The position numbers and the translations under genes are program-made. A stretch of DNA of 64,000 nt from UBA9676 sp036005525. Lineage in GTDB: Bacteria; Actinomycetota; Actinomycetes; Streptosporangiales; Streptosporangiaceae. Within the stretch, counting starts at the first letter, position 1; the number at the start of each line of letters is the position of its first letter. Below are positions 20,082-29,039 of this stretch, piece after piece. The notes below the pieces were generated by a model, which had not been told where the DNA came from, searched no databases, and worked only from the letters and a program-made list of their open reading frames with translations. The stretch covers positions 1 to 64,000 of the forward strand of contig DASYQM010000188.1 of NCBI GenBank assembly GCA_036005525.1, in the 5' to 3' direction.

Positions 20082-21815
20082 CTACCTTCCCCGGGCCCGG
20101 TTGACCGCCGACAGCACGGCCCGCAGCGAGGCGGTCACGGTGTTGGTGTCGATGCCGACCCCCCACAGGGTCCGGCCACCGACCTCGCATTCGACGTAGG
20201 CGGCCGCCTGGGCGTCGCTTCCAGCGGACAGCGCGTGCTCGGTGTAGTCGAGCACCCGCACCTCGATCCCGAGCGAGCCAAGCGCGTCGCAGAACGCGGA
20301 GATCGGCCCGTTGCCCAGGCCCTCGACCTGGCGCACCTGCCCGTCTACGCCGACCTCCGCGGTCAGCACGTCCTTGGCGTCGACCACCGAGGACGCGTGA
20401 TGGGCCTTGAGCACCATCCGCCCGGCCGCCAGGTACTCGGCCGCGAACGCCTCCCACATCTGCGCCGGGGTGACCTCGCCGCCCTCGGCATCGGTGCGAG
20501 CCTGGACCACCCGCGAGAACTCGATCTGCAGCCGCCGGGGCAGGTCCAGGTGGTGCTCGGCCTTCATGATGTAGGCCACGCCGCCCTTGCCGGACTGGGA
20601 GTTGACCCGGATCACAGCCTCATAGGTGCGGCCCACGTCGCGCGGGTCGATCGGCAGGTAGGGAACCGCCCAGGCGAACTCGGCGACGTCCGCGCCGGCG
20701 GCCGCGGCGTCGGCCTCGTAGGCCTCGAACCCCTTCTTGATCGCATCCTGGTGCGACCCGGAGAACGCGGTGTAGACCAGCTCACCCGCGTAGGGGTGGC
20801 GGGGGTGCACCGGAAGCTGGTTGCAGTACTCGACGGTGCGCCGGATCTCGTCGATGTCGGAGAAGTCGATCATCGGATCGATGCCCTGGCTGAACAGGTT
20901 CATCCCCAGGGTCACCAGGCACACGTTGCCGGTCCGCTCGCCGTTCCCGAACAAGCAGCCCTCCACGCGGTCGGCGCCGGCCAGCACCGCCAGCTCGGCG
21001 TCGGCGACAGCGGTGCCACGATCGTTGTGGGTGTGTACCGACAGGCAGACGTGCTCGCGCCGGGACAGGTTGCGGCTCATCCACTCGATCTGGTCGGCAT
21101 AGACGTTCGGCGTGGACCGCTCGACCGTGCAGGGCAGGTTGATGATGATCTCCCGGCCCGGGCCCGGCTGCCAGGTGTCCATCACGGCCTCGCAGATCTC
21201 GGCCGCGAAGTCGAGCTCGGTGTCCATGAAGATCTCCGGCGAGTACTCGTACCCGAAGTCACAGTCGGGCAGGTACTCCTGCGCGTATTTCATCACCGAG
21301 CGGGTGCCCTCTACGGCCATAGCCTTGCACTCGTCCCGGTCCACCCCGAACACGACCCGCCGGAACAGCGGCGCGGTCGCGTTGTACATGTGCACCGTGG
21401 CCCGCCTGGCCCCGGCCAGCGACTCCAGGGTCCGCTCGATCAGCTCGTCCCGCGCCTGGGTGAGTACCGAGATCTGGACGTCGCCGGGAATGTGGCCGCC
21501 GGTGATCAGGGACCGGACGAAGTCGAAGTCAGCCTGGCTGGCGGATGGGAAGCCGACCTCGATCTCCTTGTAGCCCATGCGCACCAGCAGGTCGAACATG
21601 GTGCGCTTGCGGGACGGGCTCATCGGGTCGATCAGCGCCTGGTTGCCGTCCCGCAGGTCGGTCGACAGCCAGCGGGGCGCGGCGGTGATGGCCCGGCCGG
21701 GCCAGGTCCGGTCGGGCAGGTCCACGGGCGGGAACGGGATGTAGCGGTGGCAGGGCATGCCGCTGGGCTGCTGGCGTACAAACTGCTGGCGCGTGCGCTG
21801 ATGCTCGGATTGCAT
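20082..21815 (-). CDS. leuA: 2-isopropylmalate synthase
   Basis: LeuA condenses acetyl-CoA with 2-ketoisovalerate in the first committed step of leucine synthesis. At 577 residues it is full length. The catalytic TIM barrel has RWLSTDLRDGNQALIDPM, the metal-binding LSVHTHNDRGTAVADAEL and LFGNGERTGNV. The C-terminal regulatory domain for leucine feedback lies beyond residue 430. The ATG at 21815 is preceded by GAGGGAG, which is also the 3' arm of a hairpin (21826-21885). A Leu-rich leader peptide lies upstream at 21892-21939, so expression is probably controlled by leucine supply. Confidence 0.97.
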   Translation of the reverse strand: MQSEHQRTRQQFVRQQPSGMPCHRYIPFPPVDLPDRTWPGRAITAAPRWLSTDLRDGNQALIDPMSPSRKRTMFDLLVRMGYKEIEVGFPSASQADFDFVRSLITGGHIPGDVQISVLTQARDELIERTLESLAGARRATVHMYNATAPLFRRVVFGVDRDECKAMAVEGTRSVMKYAQEYLPDCDFGYEYSPEIFMDTELDFAAEICEAVMDTWQPGPGREIIINLPCTVERSTPNVYADQIEWMSRNLSRREHVCLSVHTHNDRGTAVADAELAVLAGADRVEGCLFGNGERTGNVCLVTLGMNLFSQGIDPMIDFSDIDEIRRTVEYCNQLPVHPRHPYAGELVYTAFSGSHQDAIKKGFEAYEADAAAAGADVAEFAWAVPYLPIDPRDVGRTYEAVIRVNSQSGKGGVAYIMKAEHHLDLPRRLQIEFSRVVQARTDAEGGEVTPAQMWEAFAAEYLAAGRMVLKAHHASSVVDAKDVLTAEVGVDGQVRQVEGLGNGPISAFCDALGSLGIEVRVLDYTEHALSAGSDAQAAAYVECEVGGRTLWGVGIDTNTVTASLRAVLSAVNRARGR

Positions 21816-21825
21816 CGGAGAAAGT

Positions 21826-21885
21826 GCTCCCTCGCGGATCGGGCGGGCGGCCAGCGGTCACGCCAAGACGCCGCGGCGAGGGAGC
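21826..21885 (-). promoter_or_regulatory. Hairpin covering the leuA ribosome-binding site
   Basis: On the leuA transcript the arm GCTCCCTCGC (21885-21876) is perfectly complementary to GCGAGGGAGC (21835-21826), 10 base pairs around a 40-base loop. The 3' arm contains the leuA Shine-Dalgarno GAGGGAG. A competing pairing is possible between CCGCGGCG in the leader peptide coding region and CGCCGCGG, which overlaps the 5' arm. This layout fits leader-peptide-controlled attenuation. Confidence 0.65.
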
Positions 21886-21891
21886 CGGCCG

Positions 21892-21939
21892 TTATGGGGC
21901 CCCGCCGCGGCCGCTAAGCAGGAGCAGTCCGCGAGACAT
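21892..21939 (-). CDS. leuL: leuA leader peptide
   Basis: This is a 15-codon ORF reading MSRGLLLLSGRGGAP and then TAA. It contains four consecutive leucine codons (CTG CTC CTG CTT), the hallmark of leucine attenuators. A -10 box TAGGGT lies at 21953-21948 on the coding strand, so transcription should start at about 21941, almost at the ATG. The leader is therefore probably translated from a leaderless end. It ends 77 bases before the leuA start. Slow translation of the Leu codons when charged tRNA-Leu is scarce would change folding of the downstream hairpin. Confidence 0.72.
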   Translation of the reverse strand: MSRGLLLLSGRGGAP

Positions 21940-21993
21940 CGCTCCTGACCCTACCAGACTCCGCCGTGCTCACCGTGACCGTCCGCAACCTCA

Positions 21994-22008
21994 CCGTGCT
22001 TGGCACGG
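21994..22008. promoter_or_regulatory. Short perfect inverted repeat between leuA leader and ABC operon
   Basis: CCGTGC-TTG-GCACGG has six-base perfect arms. It lies about 40 bp upstream of the leuA -10 box and 83 bp upstream of the divergent ABC transporter gene. CACGGTGAG also occurs twice nearby in leuA orientation. It is a possible operator; there is no other evidence. Confidence 0.3.
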
Positions 22009-22090
22009 CCCGGGGGCCATGACATCCGTCACTCCGGGATGGGGATGCGCGTGACATGCCGCCGCCCGCGTGCGCTCCTAGCTTGAGGTC

Positions 22091-23083
22091 ATGACCACAA
22101 ATCAGTCACTAGCCAGCGAGGCGGCTGTCGTCTTCCGGGACGTCGTCAAGGTCTACCACCCCGACGTCCGCGCACTCGACAACGTCTCCTTCGAGATCCA
22201 CGGTGGCGAGACCATCGCCCTGCTCGGACCCAACGGGGCGGGCAAGTCCACCGCCATCGACATCATGCTCGGCCTGCGCACGCAGAGTTCCGGGGAGGTG
22301 CGCGTGCTTGGCGGCACGGCGGCCGCCGCGGTCGCCGCCGGGAAGATCGGCGGCATGCTGCAGACCTCAGGCCTTCCGGAGGCGGCGAAGGTCGGCGAGC
22401 TGGTCGCGCTGTTCCGCCAGCTGTACGGCAGCGCGCGCAGCCAGTCGGAGCTGCTCGCCCTGGCCGGGCTCACCGACCTGGCGGGCCGGCCGGTGGACAA
22501 GCTCTCCGGCGGCCAGATGCAGCGGGTGCGGTTCGCCCTGGCGCTGGCGGGCCGCCCGGACCTGCTCTTCCTCGACGAGCCCACGGTGGGGCTGGACGTG
22601 GAGGCGCGGCGCCACTTCTGGCAGTCGCTGCGCACCATCGCCGCCGAGGGGACGACCGTGCTGTTCGCCACCCACTACCTGGACGAGGCGGACGCCAACG
22701 CCAGCCGGGTCATCGTGATCAGCCACGGCCGGATGATCGCCGACGGCACGCCCACACAGATCAAGGCCAGCACCTCGGTTCGCACGCTGCGGGCGGAGAC
22801 GCCGGGCCCCGACCCGGCGGTGCTGCTCGCACTGCCGGGGGTGGCCGACGTCTCGGTCCAGGGCGACGCGGTCGCGATCCGCACCATGGACGCGGACGCC
22901 ACCCTCCACGCGTGGTACGCGCTGCGGCGCCCGATCCGCGGCCTGGAGGTCGGCGGGGGCGGCCTGGAGGAGGCGCTGCTCGCGCTGACCGGCGAGGACA
23001 CCGGGTCCGGCCAGGACACAGGCGCCGCCACACGGGCCGGCGCCGGCAACCCCGGCGCGAGCGCCGTTCTCTCCGGCAAGTGA
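22091..23083 (+). CDS. ABC transporter ATP-binding protein (DrrA/LnrL type)
   Basis: This is the 330-residue ATPase subunit of an ABC-2 type exporter. Walker A is GPNGAGKST near residue 44, the signature is LSGGQMQRVRFALALAG, and Walker B is LLFLDEPTVGLD followed by the H-loop FATHYLD. The C-terminal extension ends in a Gly/Ala-rich tail. It is the first gene of a four-gene unit with a permease, sensor kinase and response regulator. This arrangement is used for drug, lantibiotic or lipid-antibiotic export and sensing. The substrate is not known. Confidence 0.93.
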   Translation: MTTNQSLASEAAVVFRDVVKVYHPDVRALDNVSFEIHGGETIALLGPNGAGKSTAIDIMLGLRTQSSGEVRVLGGTAAAAVAAGKIGGMLQTSGLPEAAKVGELVALFRQLYGSARSQSELLALAGLTDLAGRPVDKLSGGQMQRVRFALALAGRPDLLFLDEPTVGLDVEARRHFWQSLRTIAAEGTTVLFATHYLDEADANASRVIVISHGRMIADGTPTQIKASTSVRTLRAETPGPDPAVLLALPGVADVSVQGDAVAIRTMDADATLHAWYALRRPIRGLEVGGGGLEEALLALTGEDTGSGQDTGAATRAGAGNPGASAVLSGK

Positions 23084-23102
23084 CAAGTCAAGGAAGGCTG
23101 AC

Positions 23103-23831
23103 ATGATCGCGTTCCTGCGATTCGAAATCACCCGCACCCTGCGCAACGCACGCTTCCTGATCATGCTCATCGTGTTCCCGCTGGCCCTCTACCTGATCTA
23201 CGGCACACAGAAGGGCACCGCGCAGAACCTCGCAATCGGCACCCTGGTCCTGGTGTCCATGGCCGTGTACTCGGGCATGGGATCGGCCATGTTCGCCACC
23301 GGTCCCCAGCTGGCCCGGGAACGGCAGAGCGGCTGGATGCGCCAGCTGCGCGTGTCGCCGATCTCCACTCCGGCCTGGTTCGGCGTGAAGCTGGCACAGG
23401 CCATCCTGATGATCATCCCCGGGCTCGCCGTCCTGCTTATCGCGGCGTTCGCGCTCGGCCACGTGCACTTGTCCGCCGCCCGGCTGGGCCTGCTGGTGGG
23501 GGTGCTGGTCGCGGGCGCCATTCCGTTCTGCATGCTGGGCATGGTGATCGGGCTGGTGTTCGACGGGCAGGCGGCACAGATCGCGCAGATGATCACCCTG
23601 ATCGCGCTGGCGTTCCTCGGCGGGATCTTCATCCCGTGGAGCAACCTGCCGGGCGGCGCCCAGATGGTCGGCAAGGCAATGCCCAGCTACCACCTGGCCC
23701 AGCTGGGCTGGGACTCCGCTGGCGGCTTGGCGCTGCACGCCAGCGACGCCATCGTGCTGGCGGCCTGGGCCGCGGGGCTGGCCGCGATCGCCATGCTGCG
23801 CTGGCGGCAGGAAGCCACCGCGACCGCCTGA
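23103..23831 (+). CDS. ABC-2 type transporter permease
   Basis: This 242-residue membrane protein has six hydrophobic helices, the first at LIMLIVFPLALYLIY and the last at IVLAAWAAGLAAIAM. The conserved ABC-2 segment includes ARERQSGWMRQLRVSPIS and GGIFIPWSNLP. The ATG at 23103 follows AAGGAAG and lies 20 bp after the ATPase gene. It forms the membrane half of the exporter. Confidence 0.92.
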   Translation: MIAFLRFEITRTLRNARFLIMLIVFPLALYLIYGTQKGTAQNLAIGTLVLVSMAVYSGMGSAMFATGPQLARERQSGWMRQLRVSPISTPAWFGVKLAQAILMIIPGLAVLLIAAFALGHVHLSAARLGLLVGVLVAGAIPFCMLGMVIGLVFDGQAAQIAQMITLIALAFLGGIFIPWSNLPGGAQMVGKAMPSYHLAQLGWDSAGGLALHASDAIVLAAWAAGLAAIAMLRWRQEATATA

Positions 23832-23882
23832 GGACCTCGGTGGCCAGCGGCGCGGACTCCTGCCGCCGGCGGCGCTGGAGGC

Positions 23883-25241
23883 ATGATGAGGAGTATGACT
23901 CCCGGCGACACAGATCCGCTGGCCGCCGACGACCTGGACCGCAGCGTGTCCGGCATGCTCCGGATCCGGCGCGTGGTCATCGGGGTGCTGGTCACGGTCT
24001 TCCTGGCCCTGCCGGCGGTGGCGCTGTTCCGCCAGCAGGGCCTCAGCGGGGATGCGGCCTTTCTGGTCCCCGGCACCGCGCTATTCGTCGTGCTGGTGGA
24101 CCGGTGGGTGCTGGTCCGGGTCCCCCTGCCCCGCCACCGTCCGCTGCGGGACGTGATCGTGCTGTGGGTGATCGTCGTGCTCGGCGCGGCCCTGTTCGTG
24201 GTGGGGCAGATGAACTGGCTGACGGCGCTGGCGGTGGCCGCGGCGGCCGCCGGCCGGTTCGCGGCCAGCTGGCCGCGGGCGGTCATCGGCGTGGCGGCGT
24301 GCGCGGCCGTGGGGGTGGCGGTCAGCGTGTGGTACAACCTCGGCTACGGCGCCATGCTGGCGGCGTTCGGGGTGCCGCTGCTGGGCGGGCTCTTCGCCTA
24401 CAGCGCGGAGCGGCGCAACGTCCTTATCTTCACGCTGAACCAGACCCGGGCCGAGCTGGCCAGGATGGCGGTCGCGGAGGAGCGGCTGCGGATCTCACGC
24501 GACCTGCACGACCTGCTCGGCCACAGCCTGTCGCTGATCGCGCTCAAGAGCGAGCTGGCCGGGCGCATGATCGAGTCGGACCCGCGGCGGGCGGCCCGGG
24601 AGATCGCCGAGCTCGAGGCGGTCGCCCGCCGCTCGCTGGCCGAGGTGCGGCAGGCGGTGACCGGCTACCGGCAGCCGAGCCTGGCGGCCGAACTCGCCGC
24701 CGCCCGCCGGGCGCTGGCCGCGGCGGGGATCGACTGCCGGGTGGACGCGCCGGGTGCGTACGCGCTGCCACCGGAGGTGGACGCCCTGCTGGCGTGGACG
24801 GTGCGGGAAGGCAGCACCAACATCGTGCGGCACTCCGGTGCCCGGCACGCTGGGATCAGGGTCGAGGTGAGCGACGCCCGGGCGGAAGCTGACCTGACCG
24901 ATGACGGCGCCGGACCGCCGGCCGGCTCCCGTGCCGCCGGCGGCGAGGGCCAGACGCCGGCGTCCAGCACCGGGGCCGCTGGGCCGCCCGGCCCGGCCGG
25001 GGCCGGCCTGGCCGGGCTGGCGGAACGGGCGGCACGTCTTGGCGGCACGCTGCGGGCCGGCGCGGGCGAGCGCGGCGGGTTCCGGCTGCGGGTCAGCGTC
25101 CCGCTCCCGGCGCCCCAGTTCCATGACCGTGACGGGACTCTGGCAGCGACGGACGGCGATCCGCCAGGATCACACGCGGCAGGCCCGGCGGGCCGGGCGG
25201 TCCCGGCCGCCCCCGCCACCCCGGGCCAGGTGCCCCCGTGA
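23883..25241 (+). CDS. NarL/DesK-type sensor histidine kinase
   Basis: This 452-residue kinase has five or six membrane helices within residues 30-170 and little extracytoplasmic loop, so it probably senses membrane events. The HisKA_3 box is near residue 200 (RLRISRDLHDLLGHSLSLIA), with His about 208 phosphorylated. The ATPase domain has REGSTNIVRHSGA as N-box and GAGLAGLAERAARLGG as G-box, with a Gly/Pro-rich insertion between them. Several ATG codons lie at 23883-23895. It overlaps the response regulator by 4 bases (GTGA). Confidence 0.9.
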   Translation: MMRSMTPGDTDPLAADDLDRSVSGMLRIRRVVIGVLVTVFLALPAVALFRQQGLSGDAAFLVPGTALFVVLVDRWVLVRVPLPRHRPLRDVIVLWVIVVLGAALFVVGQMNWLTALAVAAAAAGRFAASWPRAVIGVAACAAVGVAVSVWYNLGYGAMLAAFGVPLLGGLFAYSAERRNVLIFTLNQTRAELARMAVAEERLRISRDLHDLLGHSLSLIALKSELAGRMIESDPRRAAREIAELEAVARRSLAEVRQAVTGYRQPSLAAELAAARRALAAAGIDCRVDAPGAYALPPEVDALLAWTVREGSTNIVRHSGARHAGIRVEVSDARAEADLTDDGAGPPAGSRAAGGEGQTPASSTGAAGPPGPAGAGLAGLAERAARLGGTLRAGAGERGGFRLRVSVPLPAPQFHDRDGTLAATDGDPPGSHAAGPAGRAVPAAPATPGQVPP

Positions 25242-25846
25242 GCGTGCGCATCATGATCGCGGAGGACCAGACCATGGTCCGCCAGGCGCTGGTCGCCCTG
25301 CTCGAACTCGAAGACGACATCACCGTGGTTGCCCAGGCCGCCAGCGGGGCCGAGGCGATCGCCATGGCCAGCCGCTACCAGCCGGACGTGGCGCTGCTGG
25401 ACATCGAGATGCCGGGCCCGGACGGGATCGAGGTCGCGCGCAGGCTGACGGCCGACGGCTTCCGCGGCAGGATCGTGATCGTCACCACGTTCGGCCGGCC
25501 CGGTTACCTGGCGGCCGCGATGGCGGCGGGCGCCAGCGGGTTCCTGCTGAAGGACGCCCCGGCGGCGGAGCTGGCGACGGCGATCCGGCGGGTGCACGCT
25601 GGCGAGCGGGTGGTCGATCCCGCACTGGCCGCGGCCGCGCTGGCCGAGGGAGCCAGCCCGCTGACCGCGCGCGAAGCCGAGGTGCTGGCTGCCGCGCGCG
25701 GGCATGCGTCCATCGCCGACCTGGCCGGGCGGCTGCACCTGTCCCAGGGGACGGTCCGCAACCACCTGTCCGCGGCGATCCAGAAACTCGGCGCGCGCAA
25801 CCGCGCCGAAGCGGTCCAGATCGCCGAGCGCAAAGGCTGGCTCTGA
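25238..25846 (+). CDS. NarL/FixJ-family response regulator
   Basis: This 202-residue DNA-binding regulator is phosphorylated by the overlapping kinase. The receiver domain has MIAEDQTMVRQAL and the acceptor Asp near 54 in DVALLDIEMPGPDG, with KDAP as the conserved Lys motif. The LuxR-type helix-turn-helix is C-terminal (SPLTAREAEVLAAA, RLHLSQGTVRNHLS). It very likely controls the ABC exporter encoded just upstream, as in LiaSR- or LnrJK-like systems. Confidence 0.93.
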   Translation: MSVRIMIAEDQTMVRQALVALLELEDDITVVAQAASGAEAIAMASRYQPDVALLDIEMPGPDGIEVARRLTADGFRGRIVIVTTFGRPGYLAAAMAAGASGFLLKDAPAAELATAIRRVHAGERVVDPALAAAALAEGASPLTAREAEVLAAARGHASIADLAGRLHLSQGTVRNHLSAAIQKLGARNRAEAVQIAERKGWL

Positions 25847-25928
25847 CGCGCCTGAGACGGCGTGCCGCCGTCGTGGCCAGGCAGTAATTCGCTGGCGTCG
25901 GCCGGCCAGGAGCGCGTTAGCTGGAATC

Positions 25929-26984
25929 GTGCAGCCCGAACGCTTCGATCCCGCCGCCGATGCGGCGGCCACCCGCCTGTGTCACGAGATGTACCTCGCC
26001 GGGCTGCCCGTCGATGCGCCGAACACGCCCGGGATGTCGCAGCGCGCCTTCACGGGCTGGCTGGCGAAGGGGTGGACGGCAGCCCGGCCGGAGGCTTGGC
26101 TGGTCCGGGACGGATCGGGCCAGGTGCGCGGGTGGTATCTGCTCACCCTGCCGGAACGCGAGAACACGCACATCGCCTACCTCGACCCGCTGGTCGCCCC
26201 GGCATGCCGGCGGCGCGGAATCGGGACGGAGCTGGTCCGGCACGCGGCGGCGGAGGCGCACCGGCGGGGCCGCCGGGTGCTGGCGGCGGAGGCGAGGGAA
26301 GGCGCCCCGGCCGCGGCGTTCTGGCGGGCGCTCGGCGGCACTCCGGGCATCACCGAGGCGTCCCGGCTGCTCCGCCTGGACACCATCCCGGCGGGGCGGC
26401 TGGCCCTGCTCCGGGCACGGGCGCAGTCGGCGGCGCAGGGCTACTCGCTGCTGTCCTGGGAGGGGCAGATCCCCGAGGAGCATCACGCGGCAGTGGCCGC
26501 CCTGAACCAGGTCATGGGGGACGCGCCGCGCGATGAGGGACAGGAGGAGCAGCGCTGGGACGAGGCGCGGGTGCGCGAGTCGCAGCAGCGGGTCGCCGCG
26601 CAGGGGCTGCGCTACTACACGGTGGCCGCCCGCTCCGAGCGCACCGGCGAACTCGCCGGGATGACCCAGGTTGGGGTCGACCCGTTCACGCCACGCTGGG
26701 CCTTCCAGGAGATGACCGCGGTGGCCCGGCCGCACCGGGGGCACCGGCTCGGGCTGCTGGTCAAGGTCGCCATGCTGGAGTTGCTGGCCGACTGTGAGCC
26801 ACTGGTGAAGCGGATCTACACATCCAACGCGAATACCAACGAGCACATGGTCGCCATCAACGTTGAACTCGGTTTCCAGGTCATCGACCACTGGCGGTCG
26901 TGGGAGCTGCCGGTGGCCGCCATGCTGGCACCGCCGGGAGCAGCCCAGCCGGGGACCGCCGGGTCGGGGACTGCTCAGTCGTAG
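25929..26984 (+). CDS. GNAT-family N-acetyltransferase with two GNAT domains
   Basis: This 351-residue protein carries two acetyl-CoA-binding folds. The first has motif A at CRRRGIGTELVRHAAAEA near residue 95. The second has ARPHRGHRLGLLVKVAML near residue 270 with NANTNEHMVAINVELGF. It resembles the tandem-GNAT proteins common in actinomycetes, related to mycothiol synthase. The GTG at 25929 (VQPERFDPAADAAA) is where homology should begin; upstream in-frame sequence overlaps the response regulator gene. The last 10 bases overlap the convergent era gene. Confidence 0.85.
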   Translation: MQPERFDPAADAAATRLCHEMYLAGLPVDAPNTPGMSQRAFTGWLAKGWTAARPEAWLVRDGSGQVRGWYLLTLPERENTHIAYLDPLVAPACRRRGIGTELVRHAAAEAHRRGRRVLAAEAREGAPAAAFWRALGGTPGITEASRLLRLDTIPAGRLALLRARAQSAAQGYSLLSWEGQIPEEHHAAVAALNQVMGDAPRDEGQEEQRWDEARVRESQQRVAAQGLRYYTVAARSERTGELAGMTQVGVDPFTPRWAFQEMTAVARPHRGHRLGLLVKVAMLELLADCEPLVKRIYTSNANTNEHMVAINVELGFQVIDHWRSWELPVAAMLAPPGAAQPGTAGSGTAQS

Positions 26985-27952
26985 AAGCCCAGCCGGCGCA
27001 GCTGCCTGGGATCGCGCTGCCAGTCCTTGGCCACCTTGACCCGCAGGTCGAGGTAGACCTTCGTGCCGAGCAGTGCCTCGATCTGGTGCCGCGCCCTGGT
27101 GCCGACGTCCTTCAGGCGGGCGCCCTTGGCGCCGATGACGATCGACTTCTGGCTGGGGCGCTCGACGTAGAGCTGTGCGTACACGTCGACCAGGTCATCG
27201 CGGCCGGCCCGCGGTCCCATCTCATCTACCACCACGGCGATGGAATGGGGCAGCTCGTCCCTGACCCCTTCCAGGGCCGCTTCCCGGATCAGCTCGGCGA
27301 CGAGCACCTGCTCGGGCTCGTCGGTGAGCTCGCCCTCCGGGTAGAGCGGCTCACCCGGCGGCAGGTGGGACACGAGCACCTCGGTCAGCACGTCGAGCTG
27401 GAAGCCGGTCACGGCGGAGACCGGCACGATGTCGGCCCAGTCGCCGAGGCCGGCCACCGCGGCCAGCTGCGCGGCCACCTGCTCGGCCGGGGCCCGGTCG
27501 GTCTTGGTGATGATGGCCACGACCGGGGTCTTGCCGATGCCGCCAAGTTCGGTGGCCAGGTACCTGTCCCCGGGCCCGATCCGGTCCGGCGCGGGCACGC
27601 AGAACCCGATCACGTCGACCTCGGTCAGCGTGGACCGGGCCAGGCTGTCCAGCCGCTCCCCCAGCAGCGTCCGGGGCCGGTGCAGGCCAGGCGTATCGAT
27701 GATCACCAGCTGGGCGTCCGGCCGGTGCACGATCCCCCGGATCGCGCGCCGGGTGGTCTGCGGGCGGCTGCTGGTGATCGCCACCTTCGCGCCGACGAGC
27801 GCGTTCATCAGCGTGGACTTGCCGACGTTCGGCCGCCCGGCGAAGCAGGCGAAACCCGACCTGAACCCCGGCGTTTCCGGTACCACGCGGAGCGCGGGCT
27901 GGCCCACGGCCGTCCCCGCACCCGCTCGCGGCTGTCCCTGCGGCACTCTCAC
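26975..27952 (-). CDS. era: GTPase Era
   Basis: Era binds 16S rRNA and assists 30S subunit maturation. G1 is CFAGRPNVGKSTLMNAL, G2 lies in SSRPQTTRRAI, G3 is DTPGLHRP and G4 is TKTD. The C-terminal KH RNA-binding domain includes SIVIGAKGARLKDVG, and the terminus LRRLGFYD is typical. The GTG at 27952 has a GGGAGA motif upstream; a GTG at 27979 would add nine residues. It is clustered with ybeY, phoH and the CNNM gene, as in other actinobacteria. Confidence 0.96.
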   Translation of the reverse strand: MRVPQGQPRAGAGTAVGQPALRVVPETPGFRSGFACFAGRPNVGKSTLMNALVGAKVAITSSRPQTTRRAIRGIVHRPDAQLVIIDTPGLHRPRTLLGERLDSLARSTLTEVDVIGFCVPAPDRIGPGDRYLATELGGIGKTPVVAIITKTDRAPAEQVAAQLAAVAGLGDWADIVPVSAVTGFQLDVLTEVLVSHLPPGEPLYPEGELTDEPEQVLVAELIREAALEGVRDELPHSIAVVVDEMGPRAGRDDLVDVYAQLYVERPSQKSIVIGAKGARLKDVGTRARHQIEALLGTKVYLDLRVKVAKDWQRDPRQLRRLGFYD

Positions 27953-28047
27953 GCACCGATTCTCCCGCACTGGCGGCACATCCGGCCTCCCGCCCGCCGC
28001 CGGCGCCGGATCTGCCCGGATCGGGGCCGTGGGGTCCGGGTGATGGG

Positions 28048-29013
28048 TCAGGGCAGCCAGCGCAGCCAGGTGCCGTGCGGGTCGGTGATGGCCAGCAGGG
28101 TGTGGCCGTCCTGGACGATCTGGAACGACGAGTCGCCGGTGGCGGGCGCCGCGACATTCAGGACCTGTGGCACGTCGTTCGCCAGCCAGACCGCGTCCAG
28201 GCCGCGGACGATCTCCGCGAACCGCCTGCGCTCGGAGTCGCTCAGATAGCCGAGCACCGCGGAGTGGTAGATCACGAGCGTGACGCCCGACGGCGCCCGG
28301 CTTGCGAGTGCGGGCAGATCGGTCAGCAGATCGCCGCGATGCACGGCCGGCGGCTCACGCCGGGCGGTGGCGACCGCGCCCATCAGGCGCTGCCTGCGGC
28401 CCCGTTCGCCGGGCCACAGCAGGCAGTCGAGCCACCGCATGTCCGCGTCGCTGGCGACGTCGAGCGGGTTGAGATCGAGACCGGCCCGCCAGCTCACGGC
28501 GGGCACCCGGTCCGGCAGCGGCACCGGGCCGCTGGGCTTGCAGTGCAGCACCGGTGCCTGCGGATCGGTCCCGGTGATCCGGTGCCCGGCGTAGTCGTAG
28601 GAGTAGTGGTCGGGCAGCAGCGTCAGCCCGGCACTGGCACCGACCTCGAGCAGCGCCAGCGGCTGGGGGAGCAGCATCAGGGCCGGCAGCAGGCTCGCGC
28701 ACCGCGCCGGCTCGTTCGTCTGGGTACGCCTGGCCTGGATGACCACCGCCAGCTCCGCCCCCCGGTCGGCCACCACCTCCCGCAATGAGGCGATGTCGGC
28801 CGGCCGGCCCAGCAGGTATCGCGCGGCGGCGAAGAGCAGGTTCGGCTGCCGCTTGGCGGGCGGCAGCGCGGCGAGAAAGGCCTGCACCGACGGATCGTCG
28901 GCCACCTCGGCCGCCAGGATCTCGTAGGGCCGTGAGCGCCCCCGCGCCATCCGGGAGAATGCCAGGTAGTTATCCCGGATGCTGCCCGACAGGTCGTGGC
29001 CGGCCATCGACAT
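28048..29013 (-). CDS. DUF2332 family protein
   Basis: This 321-residue protein is recognised as a DUF2332 member from its overall pattern. It has an N-terminal helix with FSRMARGRSRPYEILAAEVA, then PNLLFAAARYLL, LALLEVGASAGL, SWRAGLDLNPLDV and VIYHSAVLGYL. The GASAGL stretch and acidic residues resemble a Rossmann/methyltransferase-like fold, but this is only a suggestion. No Shine-Dalgarno is clear; an ATG at 29007 is an alternative. It lies between era and the deaminase-like gene on the same strand. Confidence 0.8.
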   Translation of the reverse strand: MSMAGHDLSGSIRDNYLAFSRMARGRSRPYEILAAEVADDPSVQAFLAALPPAKRQPNLLFAAARYLLGRPADIASLREVVADRGAELAVVIQARRTQTNEPARCASLLPALMLLPQPLALLEVGASAGLTLLPDHYSYDYAGHRITGTDPQAPVLHCKPSGPVPLPDRVPAVSWRAGLDLNPLDVASDADMRWLDCLLWPGERGRRQRLMGAVATARREPPAVHRGDLLTDLPALASRAPSGVTLVIYHSAVLGYLSDSERRRFAEIVRGLDAVWLANDVPQVLNVAAPATGDSSFQIVQDGHTLLAITDPHGTWLRWLP

Positions 29014-29039
29014 ATCTGCACGCTAACCGGGGCGAGGGG

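Noticed and set aside
19785..21917. 710-codon plus-strand frame across leuA
   Set aside because: The opposite strand encodes a complete LeuA with all motifs; the plus-strand frame has no domain.
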